Shown here: positions 1 through 9,324 of the stretch, piece after piece
Layout: every line of letters starts with the position of its first letter
Position numbering within the stretch: the stretch's first letter is position 1
NCBI RefSeq assembly: GCF_013423485.1
Contig: NZ_JABFFR010000023.1
Span: 62,001 to 126,000 of the forward strand
Source: Azospirillum oleiclasticum
Lineage (GTDB): Bacteria > Pseudomonadota > Alphaproteobacteria > Azospirillales > Azospirillaceae
Reading direction: 5' to 3'
Length of the DNA stretch: 64,000 nt
The notes under the pieces: generated by a model
Told to the model about the DNA's origin: nothing
Databases searched by the model: none
What the model saw: the letters and a program-made list of their open reading frames with translations, nothing else
Made by a program: the position numbers and the translations under genes

Positions 1-657
1 CTGTTGCCGGGGTTTGCGGCGGCCGATCCGGTGAAGCTCGGCTATGTCGAGTTCCCGCCCTACACCCAGACGGAGGGTGGCCAGCCCAAGGGCAGCCTGA
101 TCGAGGCCTTCGGCAAGGTGGCGGCGGAGGAGGGCATCGCCTTCACCGCGGAATCGGTGCCCGCGCGCCGCCTGTTCCAGGGGCTGGCGGACGGGGAGTT
201 CCACGTCTTCCTCGGCATCCGGACGGTGAAGGAGCTGGAGGGCACCACCATCGCCTCGGCGAACCCCATCGGCCGGATCGAGCTGAACGCCTATGGCATC
301 GGCAGCGCTCCTGTGGTGACGCGCAAGGAGGATCTGGCCGGCAAGGCGGTGATCGTGCTGACCGGATATTCCTACGCCGGCTGGCGCGTCTGGATGGACG
401 ACCCCGCCAACAAGGTGACGGTGGTGGAGGCGCGCACCCCCGACCAGGCGGTCAACCTGCTCCAGGCGGGGCGCGCGCCGGTGCTCCTTCAATATTCGTT
501 GCCGATGGCGCAGGCGCTGGCCGGCAAACCAGTGCCGGACCTGGCATCGGCGCCGGTGTCGGCGATCGACATCTTCGTCGTGGTGTCGAAGAAGGCGCCG
601 GGGGCGGAGGCGCTGCTGGCCAAGCTGGAAGCGGGGTTCGCCCGCCGGGCGAAGTGA
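1..657 (+). CDS. Periplasmic substrate-binding protein, SBP_bac_3-like (5' end outside window)
   Basis: The reading frame is open at the left edge, so the start and most of the signal peptide are missing; the first visible residues (LLPGFAAA then DPVKLGY) look like the end of a signal peptide and the mature N-terminus. The mature part is about 210 residues and begins VKLGYVEFPPYTQ, the first beta-strand and ligand-contact segment typical of amino-acid-type ABC transporter binding proteins (PBPb/SBP_bac_3 fold). No permease or ATPase lies in view. The chemoreceptor gene starts about 50 bp downstream on the same strand, so the protein could feed that receptor instead of, or as well as, a transporter; this is inference. 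The ligand cannot be named. Confidence 0.75.
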   Translation: MLPGFAAADPVKLGYVEFPPYTQTEGGQPKGSLIEAFGKVAAEEGIAFTAESVPARRLFQGLADGEFHVFLGIRTVKELEGTTIASANPIGRIELNAYGIGSAPVVTRKEDLAGKAVIVLTGYSYAGWRVWMDDPANKVTVVEARTPDQAVNLLQAGRAPVLLQYSLPMAQALAGKPVPDLASAPVSAIDIFVVVSKKAPGAEALLAKLEAGFARRAK

Positions 658-709
658 TCGCGCGGGTCTGACGGAACGCCCAGATCGAACGTAAGGACGA
701 GGTGCGGTG

Positions 710-2266
710 ATGGTGATGTCCGGACTGGGCCTGCGGCAGCGGGCGATGGTGCTGATCGGGGCGGTGCTGCTGGCCTATCAGGTGCTGACGATCGCCGCCG
801 ACGTGAAATCCACCCGTGACCGGGCGCACGAGGCGCTGGACGCACGCGCCCGCATGGTGGCCGCACTCCAGGCGCGCGCGCTGGCCCTGCCGCTGTTCGA
901 CCTCGACACCGAGCAGGTCCGGGTGGTGGTGAAGGCCCCGTCGACCGACCCCGACTACCTCGCCGGCTTCGTGCGCGACGACAAGGGCCGCGTGGTGGCG
1001 GAGGACGGCGACACCCGTGCCGCCGCCGGCTTCGTGGAGGTGACGCAGCCGGTGATGGCCGGGCAGGCGGGGCAGGTCCGCCCCATTGGCGCCTATGTCC
1101 TGCGCCTGCGCACCGACACGCTGGAGGTGCGCATCACGGCGGACGCGACCACCCGGATCGCGGTGGGGGTGGTCGCCTTCGCCGCCATCATGGCGGTCCT
1201 GTTCCTTGTCGTGTCGACCATCACCGGGCCGCTCATCCGCATCACCCGCGTGGTCGGCCGGCTGGCCGACGGCGATTACGCGGTGGCGGTGCCGGCGCTG
1301 GAGCGGGCGGATGAGGTCGGCGCCATGGCGCGCGCCATCGACGTGCTGCGCGGGAACGCCGAGCACCGCGAGCGGCTGGAAGCGGAAAAGATCGTCCGCC
1401 AGGGGCAGGACGCACGTCGCGCCTTGCGGCTGGGCGAGCTGACCGCCGCCTTCGACCAGCGCATGCAGACGGTGGTGGAGGAGACCTCCGCCACCGCGGT
1501 GCAGATGCAGGGCAGCGCCGGGACGATGCTGGAAGGCGCGCTGAGGGCCGACCGCTGCAACAGCACCGTCGCCGACGCGGCGGACGAAGCCGGCCGCAAC
1601 GTCGGCATGGCGAGCGCCGCCGCCGAGCAGCTCACCCAGTCCATCCGCGCCATCGCCCACAGCGTGAACCGCTCCGTCGCCATGTCGGGGGAGGCCATCG
1701 ACAAGGCGCGCGCCAGCCGCAGGACGGTCGAGGCGCTGGCCGAATCGGCCGCCCGCATCAGCGAGATCACCAGCCTGATCACCAGCATCGCCGGCCAGAC
1801 CAACCTGCTGGCGCTGAACGCGACGATCGAGGCAGCCAGGGCCGGGGAGGCGGGCAAGGGGTTCGCCGTGGTGGCGCAGGAGGTCAAGAACCTCGCCACC
1901 CAGACCGCCAAGGCGACGGAGGACATTTCCGGCCAGATCGGCGCCATCCAGACCGTGACCAACGAGACGGTCATGGCCATCGGCGCCATCACCGACACCA
2001 TCGGCGCGCTCAGCGAGCGTTCCGCCGAGATCGCCGCGGCGGTCGAGCAGCAGCTCGCCGCCACCGGTGAGATCGCGCAGAAGGTCCGCCACGCGGCGGA
2101 CGAGGCGTCGACCGTGTCGCGCAGCATCGAGGCCGCGTCCGAGGCGTCGGCCGGGGTCGCCGCCGCGGCGCGCGAGAGCGTGGAGGTCGCCCGCCTGCTC
2201 CAGGAGCGCTTCTCCACCCTGCGCGCCGAGGTCCGGCAGTTCCTGACGGAGTTCCAGGCTGCGTGA
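710..2266 (+). CDS. Methyl-accepting chemotaxis protein with short periplasmic domain
   Basis: A membrane chemoreceptor of about 518 residues. It has an N-terminal transmembrane helix (about residues 10-30), a periplasmic segment of about 130 residues, a second helix (about 146-170), a HAMP linker and a long cytoplasmic coiled coil. The signalling tip carries the conserved hairpin GQTNLLALNATIEAARAGEA followed by GKGFAVVA, which contacts CheA and CheW. GTG at 707 and ATG at 710 are adjacent in-frame starts; ATG is preferred because AAGGACGAGG at 692-701 sits 8 bases upstream of it. The periplasmic domain is too short for a double Cache domain and I do not recognise its ligand class. No C-terminal CheR-docking pentapeptide is visible (it ends FQAA). 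Confidence 0.93.
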   Translation: MVMSGLGLRQRAMVLIGAVLLAYQVLTIAADVKSTRDRAHEALDARARMVAALQARALALPLFDLDTEQVRVVVKAPSTDPDYLAGFVRDDKGRVVAEDGDTRAAAGFVEVTQPVMAGQAGQVRPIGAYVLRLRTDTLEVRITADATTRIAVGVVAFAAIMAVLFLVVSTITGPLIRITRVVGRLADGDYAVAVPALERADEVGAMARAIDVLRGNAEHRERLEAEKIVRQGQDARRALRLGELTAAFDQRMQTVVEETSATAVQMQGSAGTMLEGALRADRCNSTVADAADEAGRNVGMASAAAEQLTQSIRAIAHSVNRSVAMSGEAIDKARASRRTVEALAESAARISEITSLITSIAGQTNLLALNATIEAARAGEAGKGFAVVAQEVKNLATQTAKATEDISGQIGAIQTVTNETVMAIGAITDTIGALSERSAEIAAAVEQQLAATGEIAQKVRHAADEASTVSRSIEAASEASAGVAAAARESVEVARLLQERFSTLRAEVRQFLTEFQAA

Positions 2267-2339
2267 TGCCCCTCGCCGGATCGCCGCGGCCGACCTACAT
2301 CGGATCGGGGACGATGCGGCGACGGGGTATGGGCTGGCG

Positions 2340-4289
2340 ATGAGGGTCTTCACCAACGCGCGCCATGCGCTGTGCACGGCCATCGCCGTGCTGCTCACCG
2401 CCGTGCCCGCCCTGGCGGGCGTCCATCACGAGCTCGACGTGGTGCTCGATCCGGCGGCGCGGCGCGTGACGGTGACCGACCGAGTCACCGTCACCCCCGG
2501 TGCCGCCGACGCCCTGCGGCTGCCGGCGCCGATGGAGCTGGCGGAGGCGACGGCCGGCGGCCGGACGCTGGCGGTGCGGCGCCTGCCCGTTGGCGCCGTG
2601 ATCCCGGTGCCGGATGGCGGGGGCGAGCTGCGGCTGCGCTACACCGCCACCCTGCCGCCCTTCGCTCCGGATGGGCGGGGCGCCGCGGCGGGGGAGGACG
2701 GGGTGTATCTGCCGGCCGGGAGCTGGATCGCGTCCTCCGATGGCGCGCCGCCGGCGTGGCGCCTGACCGTACGCGTGCCCGCCCCCTATGTCGCCGTAGC
2801 CACCGGCGCGCTGGTGGAGGAGCAGGCGGGCGGCGGTTACCGCGCCGTCTTCGCCGAGGCGCGGGATGTCGAGGAGCCGTCGCTGTTCGCCGGTCCCTGG
2901 CGGATCGCCGAGCGGCGGCACGGCGACATCCGCCTGCGCACCTATTTCCACCCGGAGCAGGAGGCGCTGTCTCCGGCCTTCCTGGACGATGTGTCCGCCG
3001 CCATCGACGGATTCGCCGCGCGCATCGGTCCGTACCCCTTCGCCGGCTTCGCGGTGGTGTCGGCGCCGCTGCCGGTCGGGCTCGGCTTCCCGGCGCTGAC
3101 CTACATCGGCCGGCGTGTGCTGCCGCTGCCCTTCGTGCGCGGCCAGTCGCTGGCGCACGAGGTGCTGCACAACTGGTGGGGCAACGGTGTGCGCGTCGCG
3201 TACGAGGGCGGCAACTGGGCGGAGGGGCTGACCACCCTGATGGCCGACCATGACGGCACCGCCGCCCGCGACCCGTCGGCGGCGCGTTCCATGCGGCTGG
3301 AGTGGCTGCGCGATTACGCGGCCCTGCCGGCCGACCACGACACGCCGTTGACCGCCTTCCGCACGCGCACCCACGCCGCCGGCCAGATCGTCGGCTATGG
3401 CAAGGCCGCCTACCTCTTCCACATGCTGCGCGGTGAGATCGGGGAGGCCGCCTTCACCGACGGGCTGCGGCGCTTCTGGGTGCGGGAGGCCTTTCAGGAT
3501 GCCGGCTGGCCCGACCTGCGGCACGCCTTCGAGGAGGCCGCGGGCCGTGACCTCGGCCGCTTCTTCGCGCAATGGCTGGAGCGGCCGGGGGCGCCGACGC
3601 TGCGGCTGGAGCGGGCGACGACCGCAGGGAACGCCATCACCCTGACCCTGGCCCAGGACGACCCGACCTTCACCCTGTCCGTTCCGGTGTCGGTGCGCAC
3701 GTCCGTCGGGACGGAGGCGCGCCGGGTTCGGCTGGAGGGGCGCACGGCGACTGTCACCCTGCCGGCGCAGGCCCGGCCGCTGGAGGTCGCCATCGACCCC
3801 GGCCTCGACCTGTTCCGCCGGCTGGCGCCGGGGGAGGCGCCGCCGATCCTGCGCGACACGCTGCTCGACCCCGCCGCCCGTCTGGTGATCGTGGCGGAAG
3901 GTGAGGCGGCGGAGACCGCGCGTGCCCTGGCGTCCCGCCTGCTGGAAGGCGAGCCGCAGCCAACGCCGCCCGATCGTCTGGACCCGACCGCTCCGCTTCT
4001 GCTGATCGGCACCGACGCGGCGGTGGCCGCCACCGCCCGCCGCCTGTCGCTGCCGCCGATGCCGGACGCGCTGGGCGGGCGCGGCACGGCGCGGGTGTGG
4101 GCCGCGCGCACGGCGGATGGCCGCCCCGTGCTCACCGTGGCCGCCGCCGATGCGGGCGCACTCGGCGCGCTGCTGCGCCCGCTGCCGCATTATGGCCGGC
4201 AGAGTTGGCTGGTGTTCGACGGCGCGCGGGCGGTGGAACGGGGCGTGTGGGAGCCGACGTCCACGCCTTTGCGTCGTGCACTCGATTGA
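2340..4289 (+). CDS. Exported M1-family zinc metallopeptidase-like protein
   Basis: 649 residues with a clear signal peptide (about residues 1-27, ending PALAG). The zinc site is HEVLH followed by NWWGN, with a glutamate in NWAEG supplying the third ligand, which is the gluzincin layout. The spacing from HEVLH to that glutamate is 17 residues, whereas classical M1 aminopeptidases have 18, so this belongs to an M1-like side branch. The N-terminal 200 residues look like the M1 beta-sandwich. The C-terminal 200 residues are a separate beta-rich or alpha/beta region. The protein probably cleaves peptides in the periplasm. It stands alone between the chemoreceptor and an SH3-domain gene, and no partner is evident. 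Confidence 0.82.
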   Translation: MRVFTNARHALCTAIAVLLTAVPALAGVHHELDVVLDPAARRVTVTDRVTVTPGAADALRLPAPMELAEATAGGRTLAVRRLPVGAVIPVPDGGGELRLRYTATLPPFAPDGRGAAAGEDGVYLPAGSWIASSDGAPPAWRLTVRVPAPYVAVATGALVEEQAGGGYRAVFAEARDVEEPSLFAGPWRIAERRHGDIRLRTYFHPEQEALSPAFLDDVSAAIDGFAARIGPYPFAGFAVVSAPLPVGLGFPALTYIGRRVLPLPFVRGQSLAHEVLHNWWGNGVRVAYEGGNWAEGLTTLMADHDGTAARDPSAARSMRLEWLRDYAALPADHDTPLTAFRTRTHAAGQIVGYGKAAYLFHMLRGEIGEAAFTDGLRRFWVREAFQDAGWPDLRHAFEEAAGRDLGRFFAQWLERPGAPTLRLERATTAGNAITLTLAQDDPTFTLSVPVSVRTSVGTEARRVRLEGRTATVTLPAQARPLEVAIDPGLDLFRRLAPGEAPPILRDTLLDPAARLVIVAEGEAAETARALASRLLEGEPQPTPPDRLDPTAPLLLIGTDAAVAATARRLSLPPMPDALGGRGTARVWAARTADGRPVLTVAAADAGALGALLRPLPHYGRQSWLVFDGARAVERGVWEPTSTPLRRALD

Positions 4290-4391
4290 GCCGGCCTGCG
4301 GGATCGTCCACGGGATCGTATGCCCTTCGTACGTGTTCATGGTGGGAAGACGCACGGGCTTCCCGTGCGCACCGCCAGGAGGGAGGGGAAC

Positions 4392-5045
4392 ATGATCGGA
4401 CGGACGTTGGGTCTGGGTCTCTGCGCGGCCGTGGGTGTCGCCGCCGGGTTTCCGGTTTCGGCCGGTGCGGCGCCGGGTGACGTGCACGCGGTCACCTCGG
4501 AGAAGGTGAACCTGCGCGCCGGCCCGTCGGACAGCGCCAACGTACGCTCCACCGTGTCGCGCAACGACGAGCTGGTCGAGCTGCGGCGGGAGGGCGAGTG
4601 GCTGGGCGTGCGCGTGGTGCGCACGGGCGAGGAGGGGTGGATCTTCTCCGACCTCGTCCGCCGCAAGACCGCGAGCACCCTGTCGGGCGAGGGTGCCGCA
4701 CGCGCGCCGCAGCGTGAGGAGGCCGCCGGGTTCGAGCGCCTGTCACCGGCCTTCGACACGTTGGTGCGCCGCATCAACGACCAGTTCGGCTACCGCTTCG
4801 CCGAGAAGGTGGAGGCCGGCAACAACGGCACGCTCCGCGTGGTGCCGACCGACGCCTGGGTCTACAACACCAGCCGCGATGCGAAGATCTACGCGGCGCT
4901 CGCCGTGTACCAGATGTGGAAGAACTACAACAACGGCCGCCCGGTCAGCGTCGTGATGGGCGGCAACGAGCGCGAGCGGATCACCATCGGCGACAGCGGC
5001 GACACGCCGGACCTCGCCCTGCCGGCGATGGGTTCGTCCCGCTGA
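4392..5045 (+). CDS. Exported SH3-domain protein
   Basis: About 217 residues. The start at ATG 4392 is chosen because a GGAGGGAGGGG-like ribosome site lies just before it and it opens directly into a signal peptide (about residues 1-27, ending SAGAA). Residues about 30-95 form a bacterial SH3 (SH3_3) domain, recognised by VNLRAGPS near its start and GWIFSDLV at its end; such domains bind peptidoglycan or peptide stems in the envelope. The remaining 110 residues form a compact domain I cannot name. Enzymatic residues are not evident. It is followed by a strong hairpin terminator at 5054-5089, so it closes its transcription unit. Confidence 0.8.
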   Translation: MIGRTLGLGLCAAVGVAAGFPVSAGAAPGDVHAVTSEKVNLRAGPSDSANVRSTVSRNDELVELRREGEWLGVRVVRTGEEGWIFSDLVRRKTASTLSGEGAARAPQREEAAGFERLSPAFDTLVRRINDQFGYRFAEKVEAGNNGTLRVVPTDAWVYNTSRDAKIYAALAVYQMWKNYNNGRPVSVVMGGNERERITIGDSGDTPDLALPAMGSSR

Positions 5046-5053
5046 GGCATCTC

Positions 5054-5089
5054 CCGCCGCTGCCCGCCACCGACCGCGGGCAGCGGCGG
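5054..5089 (+). terminator. Strong stem-loop downstream of the SH3-domain gene
   Basis: A perfect 14-bp inverted repeat, CCGCCGCTGCCCGC at 5054-5067 against its complement at 5076-5089, with an 8-base loop. It begins 9 bases after the SH3-domain stop codon. The 3' flank is only mildly T-containing (CACTCTTT), so intrinsic termination is likely but not certain. Confidence 0.7.
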
Positions 5090-5241
5090 CACTCTTTCCG
5101 AATACGATCGTGTGGTGATCATCACGCCATCCAGGGATGAAGATGACGGAGATTTATTCCTAAATTTAGAAAGTCACCTTCATAAAACCCGTCGAACGGG
5201 TTAGTCTGTCCGTCATATTGGACAAAGGTGGACGGCCCGGC

Positions 5242-6156
5242 ATGACCACGTCCTCGGTTATGGACAACGGCACAGCGTTGGCTGACGCACGCTCGGCCCC
5301 GGATGTGGTGATGCGCTGGTGGCGCGTCGGTCTTCTCACGGTGGTCGGGCTGTCGCTCGGGCTGGCCGTGCTCGCCGCCGTGTTCGGCCGGCCGATCTCG
5401 CTGTCCGAGGCGACGGGGCCGGCCACCAACGACCAGCAACGAACCCTGGCCGAATCAACGGCGCGCGACGATTTCCTCGCCGTGATGCACGCCGTCGCCG
5501 CGCAGCATGGGCTGGCGGTCACGGAGGTGTCGGATGTGCAGGATTTCCAACCCTTCCTGCCCGTCAGCACCCGCTTCACGGCCACCCGGTCCCTGCCGGC
5601 CGACGGACGGCTCAAGGGGTGGGAGCGGCAGGTGCTGCTGCTCAGCAAGAAGATCTTCCATCTCCGTCACGAGTTCCACGAGCGGGTGCAGCAGAGCTAT
5701 GTCTGGCTCCAGGTCTTCCAATGGTTCTCGATCCTGATCAGCGCGGCGACGACGCTGGTGGTCGCGCTGAACACGCACGGGCTGACCTCGGCGGCCCCGC
5801 TTCCGTCGGGTGTGGGGGCGGATGCGCCTGCTTGGCCGCAGCGCTGGAAATGGGCGCTCGGCATGTCGGCTCTGCTGCTGTCCACCATGACCACCGTCGT
5901 CGGCAGCGTGGGGTCCTTCTACGGTCCGCAGCAGGACTACGCCAACAAATCGGCGAAGCTGGCCGGCCTCACGGCGCTGCACGCGGAGATCGCCTTTTCC
6001 GTGTCCAGCCTCGATCCAGCCACGGGGGTGGTGGAGAAATCCCGCCTCGACGACTGGGTGCGGCGTTTCACCGAAATCGGCGTGCACGGCACAAGCAACG
6101 AGCGCAAGCAGGCCGATTCGGAGACGGTCACCGCCGCCATGCACGCCGCCGAGTGA
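5242..6156 (+). CDS. SLATT/DUF4231-like membrane protein of unknown function
   Basis: About 304 residues from ATG 5242; an in-frame TTG at 5218 is also possible. There are three predicted transmembrane helices: one near the N-terminus (about residues 31-53), and a close pair (about 155-175 and 204-228) followed by an amphipathic tail containing KLAGLTALHAEIAF. A two-helix hairpin followed by a charged helical tail is the arrangement of SLATT/DUF4231 effectors, which form membrane pores in some nucleotide-signalled defence systems. That assignment is by pattern only. No SLOG, SMODS or nucleotidyltransferase gene is adjacent. The upstream 100 bases are notably AT-rich for this genome and probably hold its promoter. 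It may equally be an unrelated envelope protein. Confidence 0.6.
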   Translation: MTTSSVMDNGTALADARSAPDVVMRWWRVGLLTVVGLSLGLAVLAAVFGRPISLSEATGPATNDQQRTLAESTARDDFLAVMHAVAAQHGLAVTEVSDVQDFQPFLPVSTRFTATRSLPADGRLKGWERQVLLLSKKIFHLRHEFHERVQQSYVWLQVFQWFSILISAATTLVVALNTHGLTSAAPLPSGVGADAPAWPQRWKWALGMSALLLSTMTTVVGSVGSFYGPQQDYANKSAKLAGLTALHAEIAFSVSSLDPATGVVEKSRLDDWVRRFTEIGVHGTSNERKQADSETVTAAMHAAE

Positions 6157-6193
6157 CCGCCGGTCACAGGACGCCGGGGTGACCACCGGTCAC
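6153..6193. repeat. Tandem pair of 15-bp palindromes overlapping two convergent stop codons
   Basis: GTGACCGCCGGTCAC (6153-6167) and GTGACCACCGGTCAC (6179-6193) are near-identical palindromes 26 bp apart. The first contains the TGA stop of the SLATT-like gene on plus. The second contains the TGA stop of the ribonucleotide reductase on minus. They may act as a bidirectional termination or transcript-protection element, or a protein-binding pair. Confidence 0.6.
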
Positions 6194-8469
6194 GAGCATT
6201 TCGAATAGCCGCAGCTGTGGCAGGTGTCGCACCCCTCCTGCCGCACCAAGCCGGGCTGGCCGCATTTCGGGCATTGCAGCGCGGCGCGGGCCGCAGGCTC
6301 CGTGCCGGTGGACGGGCCACCGGCGATGATCCGCTTGGCCGGCTCGCCCGCCCCGCGGTCCGGCAGGAAGCCGATGGCGGTCATGTGCCGCTCGATCACG
6401 TCGCCGATGGCGGCCAGCAGGGACGGCACATAGCGCCCGCCCAGCCACGCGCCGCCGCGCGGGTCGAACACCGCCTTCAGCTCCTCCACCACGAAGCTGA
6501 CGTCGCCGCCGCGCCGGAACACGGCGGAGATCATGCGGGTCAGCGCCACCGTCCAGGCGTAATGCTCCATGTTCTTGGAGTTGATGAACACCTCGAACGG
6601 CCGTCGGCGCCCGGCCTCCACCACGTCGTTGATGGTGATGTACATGGCGTGGTCGCTGTCCGGCCAGCGCACCTTGTACGTTTCCCCCGGCAGCGCCTCC
6701 GGCCGGTCGAGCGGCTTGGTCATGTAGACGACGGAACCGCCGTCGCCGGCCGGCGCCGGCGCTTTGGGCGTTTCCTTCTTCACCGCCAGCACCGCACCGG
6801 TCACGGCGTTGGGGCGATAGGTGGTGCAGCCCTTGCATCCCAACGCGTACGCCTGCCGGTACACGTCCTTGAAGGCGTCGAAGGGCAGATCCTCCGGGCA
6901 GTTGATGGTCTTGGAGATGGAGCTGTCCACATGCCGCTGGGCGGCGGCCTGCATCACCACATGCTCCGCCGGAGTCAGGCTCTGGGCGTCCACGAAATAA
7001 TCAGGCAGTGGCGCGTCCGGCCCGAAACGCTCGCGGAACAGGCGGTGGGCAGGGTCGCTGACCTCCTCCGTCCGGCGGCTGCCGTCCGGCATCAGCACCG
7101 ACCGCTCGTAACTGTAGGAGAAGACCGGCTCAATCCCCGACGACACGTTGTCCGCGAACAGCGAGATGGTGCCGGTGGGGGCGATGGAGGTCAGCAGCGC
7201 GTTGCGCACGCCATGCGCCGCGATCGCCGCGCGCACGTCGCCGGGAAGCGCCATCACCATGGGCGAGGCCATGTACGCGTCGCGGTCGTAGAGCGGGAAG
7301 GCCCCCTTCTCGGCGGCCAGCGCGGCGGAGGCCCGGTACGCCTCCGCCTGGACCGCGCCCAGCCAGAGGTCGGTCAGCTCCACCGCCCGCGCGCTGCCGT
7401 AGCGCACGCCGCACAGGATCAGCGCGTCGGCCAGCCCGGTGACCCCGAGCCCGATGCGACGCTTCGCCTGCGCCTCCCGCCGCTGCGCCTCCAGCGGGAA
7501 GCGGGAGACGTCGACCACATTGTCCATCATGCGCACGGCGACCGGCACCAGCGCCCGCAACCGCTCCATGTCCAGCCCTGCTTCCATTCCGAACGGATCG
7601 CGCACCAGCGTGGCGAGATTGATGGAGCCCAGCAGGCAGGCGCCATAGGGGGGGAGCGGCTGTTCTCCACAAGGATTAGTGGCAGAAATCTCCTCGCAAT
7701 ACCGCAGGTTATTGGTGGCGTTGATGCGGTCGATGAAGATCACGCCCGGTTCGGCGTAGGCGTAGGTGGCCTGCATGATGCGGTCCCACAGCTCGCGGGC
7801 GCGCAGGACCTTGGTGCAGTGGCCGTCGAACCCGAGCGGCCAGGGCTGATCCGCCTCCACCGCCTGCATGAACGCGTCCGTGACCAGCACCGACAGGTTG
7901 AACATGCGCAACCGGCCCGGCTCGCGCTTGGCGTCGATGAAGGCCTCGATGTCGGGATGGTCGCAGCGCAGCGTCGCCATCATCGCGCCGCGCCGGGCGC
8001 CGGCCGACATGATGGTGCGGCACATGCTGTCCCACACGTCCATGAAGGACAGCGGCCCCGACGCGTCGGCCCCCACCCCGTGCACGCGCGCGCCCTTGGG
8101 GCGGATGGTGGAGAAGTCGTAGCCGATGCCGCCGCCCTGCTGCATGGTCAGCGCCGCCTCGCGCAGATGCGCGAAGATGGCGCCCAGATCGTCCCCGATC
8201 CGGCCCATGACGAAGCAGTTGAACAGCGTCACCGACCGTCCGGTGCCGGCCCCGGCCAGGATGCGCCCCGCCGGCAGGAAACCGAAGCCGGCCAGCGCGT
8301 CGCGGAACACCGGCGCCCAGCGGGCGGGGTCGGATTCACCGGCGGCTAGCGCACCCGCGACGCGGGTCCAGGTGTCGTCGATGGTGGCGTCCAGCGGCTC
8401 GCCGTCCGCCGTCTTGAAGCGGTACTTCATGTCCCAGATCTGCTGGGAAATCGCGGCGATGCCCGTCAT
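6190..8469 (-). CDS. nrdJ: Adenosylcobalamin-dependent (class II) ribonucleoside-diphosphate reductase
   Basis: A cytoplasmic enzyme that reduces ribonucleotides to deoxyribonucleotides using a radical generated from adenosylcobalamin, working with or without oxygen. About 759 residues. The catalytic barrel shows the conserved NATNPCGEQPLPPYGACLLG-type loop and a PTGTIS motif near residue 430. The C-terminal region has a TSCPD-type domain and a zinc ribbon with pairs CPKC and CHSC, then a terminal YSKCS, which serves disulfide re-reduction. ATG at 8469 is preferred over ATG at 8481 because GGAGG lies between them, 5 bases before the former. No cobalamin riboswitch is visible in the 60 bases upstream. 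Confidence 0.95.
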   Translation of the reverse strand: MTGIAAISQQIWDMKYRFKTADGEPLDATIDDTWTRVAGALAAGESDPARWAPVFRDALAGFGFLPAGRILAGAGTGRSVTLFNCFVMGRIGDDLGAIFAHLREAALTMQQGGGIGYDFSTIRPKGARVHGVGADASGPLSFMDVWDSMCRTIMSAGARRGAMMATLRCDHPDIEAFIDAKREPGRLRMFNLSVLVTDAFMQAVEADQPWPLGFDGHCTKVLRARELWDRIMQATYAYAEPGVIFIDRINATNNLRYCEEISATNPCGEQPLPPYGACLLGSINLATLVRDPFGMEAGLDMERLRALVPVAVRMMDNVVDVSRFPLEAQRREAQAKRRIGLGVTGLADALILCGVRYGSARAVELTDLWLGAVQAEAYRASAALAAEKGAFPLYDRDAYMASPMVMALPGDVRAAIAAHGVRNALLTSIAPTGTISLFADNVSSGIEPVFSYSYERSVLMPDGSRRTEEVSDPAHRLFRERFGPDAPLPDYFVDAQSLTPAEHVVMQAAAQRHVDSSISKTINCPEDLPFDAFKDVYRQAYALGCKGCTTYRPNAVTGAVLAVKKETPKAPAPAGDGGSVVYMTKPLDRPEALPGETYKVRWPDSDHAMYITINDVVEAGRRRPFEVFINSKNMEHYAWTVALTRMISAVFRRGGDVSFVVEELKAVFDPRGGAWLGGRYVPSLLAAIGDVIERHMTAIGFLPDRGAGEPAKRIIAGGPSTGTEPAARAALQCPKCGQPGLVRQEGCDTCHSCGYSKCS

Positions 8470-8538
8470 CCGATCCTCCATGCCCGGCCCGTCCCCGCCG
8501 GCGTGGTCGATATGGTGTCCCCGTCGTTCCCGTGCGCG

Positions 8539-9312
8539 TCAGGGAGCCGGGGCCACGGCTCTTGCGGGAGCGGCCGTCGCGTTGCGCACGGTCGGCGGCC
8601 CGCCGGCGGCGACCACCAGCCGGTCGGTCGCGGCCTCCAGCCGGCTTTCCAGCTCCGCCATCGCCTGGGCGCGGGGCAGGCCGGGCTGGATGGGCGGAAG
8701 GATCTCCACGACGATGGTGCCGGACCGCTTCATGAAGCTGTTGCGCCCCCAGAAGACGCCGGAGTTGAGCGCCACCGGTACGATGGGCAACCGCAACTGC
8801 TCGTACAGCGCGCCCACCCCGACGCGGTAGCCGCGGTAGGCGCCGGGGGCGGTGCGGGTCCCCTGCGGGAAGATCACGATGGGCCGCCCCTCCGCCGCCA
8901 CAGGGCGGGAGTTCTCGATCATCGAGGACAGGGCCTTGCCGCGCGCCCCGCGGTCCACGGCGATCATGCGCGCCTTGCGGGCGTACCAGCCCCAGATGGG
9001 GATCCAGGTCAGCTCCCGCTTCAGCACGATGGCCGGGTCGCCGAACAGGGCGTGCAGCTTCATCGTCTCCCACGCCGACTGGTGCTTGGCGGCGACGATG
9101 CAGGCCCCGGCCGGCAGGTTCTCCCGGCCCCGCACCTCGTAGTCGAGACCGAGGATGACGCGCTCCAGCCAGCCCACCGTGTCGAGGTACCAGCGCACGA
9201 CGGCGATCATCCGCCGCCGCGGCAGCAGCAGCATCCACAGCAGGCCGAAGCAGGCGATCGTGGTCCAGCCGTAGAAGGCGATGTTGAAGAGGAGCGAACG
9301 CAAGGCGATCAT
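8539..9312 (-). CDS. 1-acyl-sn-glycerol-3-phosphate acyltransferase (PlsC family)
   Basis: 257 residues, membrane-anchored by an N-terminal hydrophobic stretch (about residues 8-30). It probably transfers an acyl chain to lysophosphatidic acid to form phosphatidic acid in phospholipid synthesis. The catalytic HX4(D/E) motif is present as HQSAWE near residue 77, and the glycerophosphate-binding motif as FPQGTR near 150, a variant of FPEGTR. It lies 12 bp after ydcF-like and in line with ftsEX, suggesting a common transcript for envelope genes. Paralogues acting on ornithine lipids or other lyso-lipids share these motifs, so the exact substrate is not certain. Confidence 0.9.
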   Translation of the reverse strand: MIALRSLLFNIAFYGWTTIACFGLLWMLLLPRRRMIAVVRWYLDTVGWLERVILGLDYEVRGRENLPAGACIVAAKHQSAWETMKLHALFGDPAIVLKRELTWIPIWGWYARKARMIAVDRGARGKALSSMIENSRPVAAEGRPIVIFPQGTRTAPGAYRGYRVGVGALYEQLRLPIVPVALNSGVFWGRNSFMKRSGTIVVEILPPIQPGLPRAQAMAELESRLEAATDRLVVAAGGPPTVRNATAAPARAVAPAP

Positions 9313-9324
9313 GGCGGGACCGTA

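Noticed and set aside
8470..8540. Cobalamin riboswitch ahead of the B12-dependent ribonucleotide reductase gene
   Set aside because: Only about 60 bases separate it from the upstream gene, and no B12-box-like sequence is visible.
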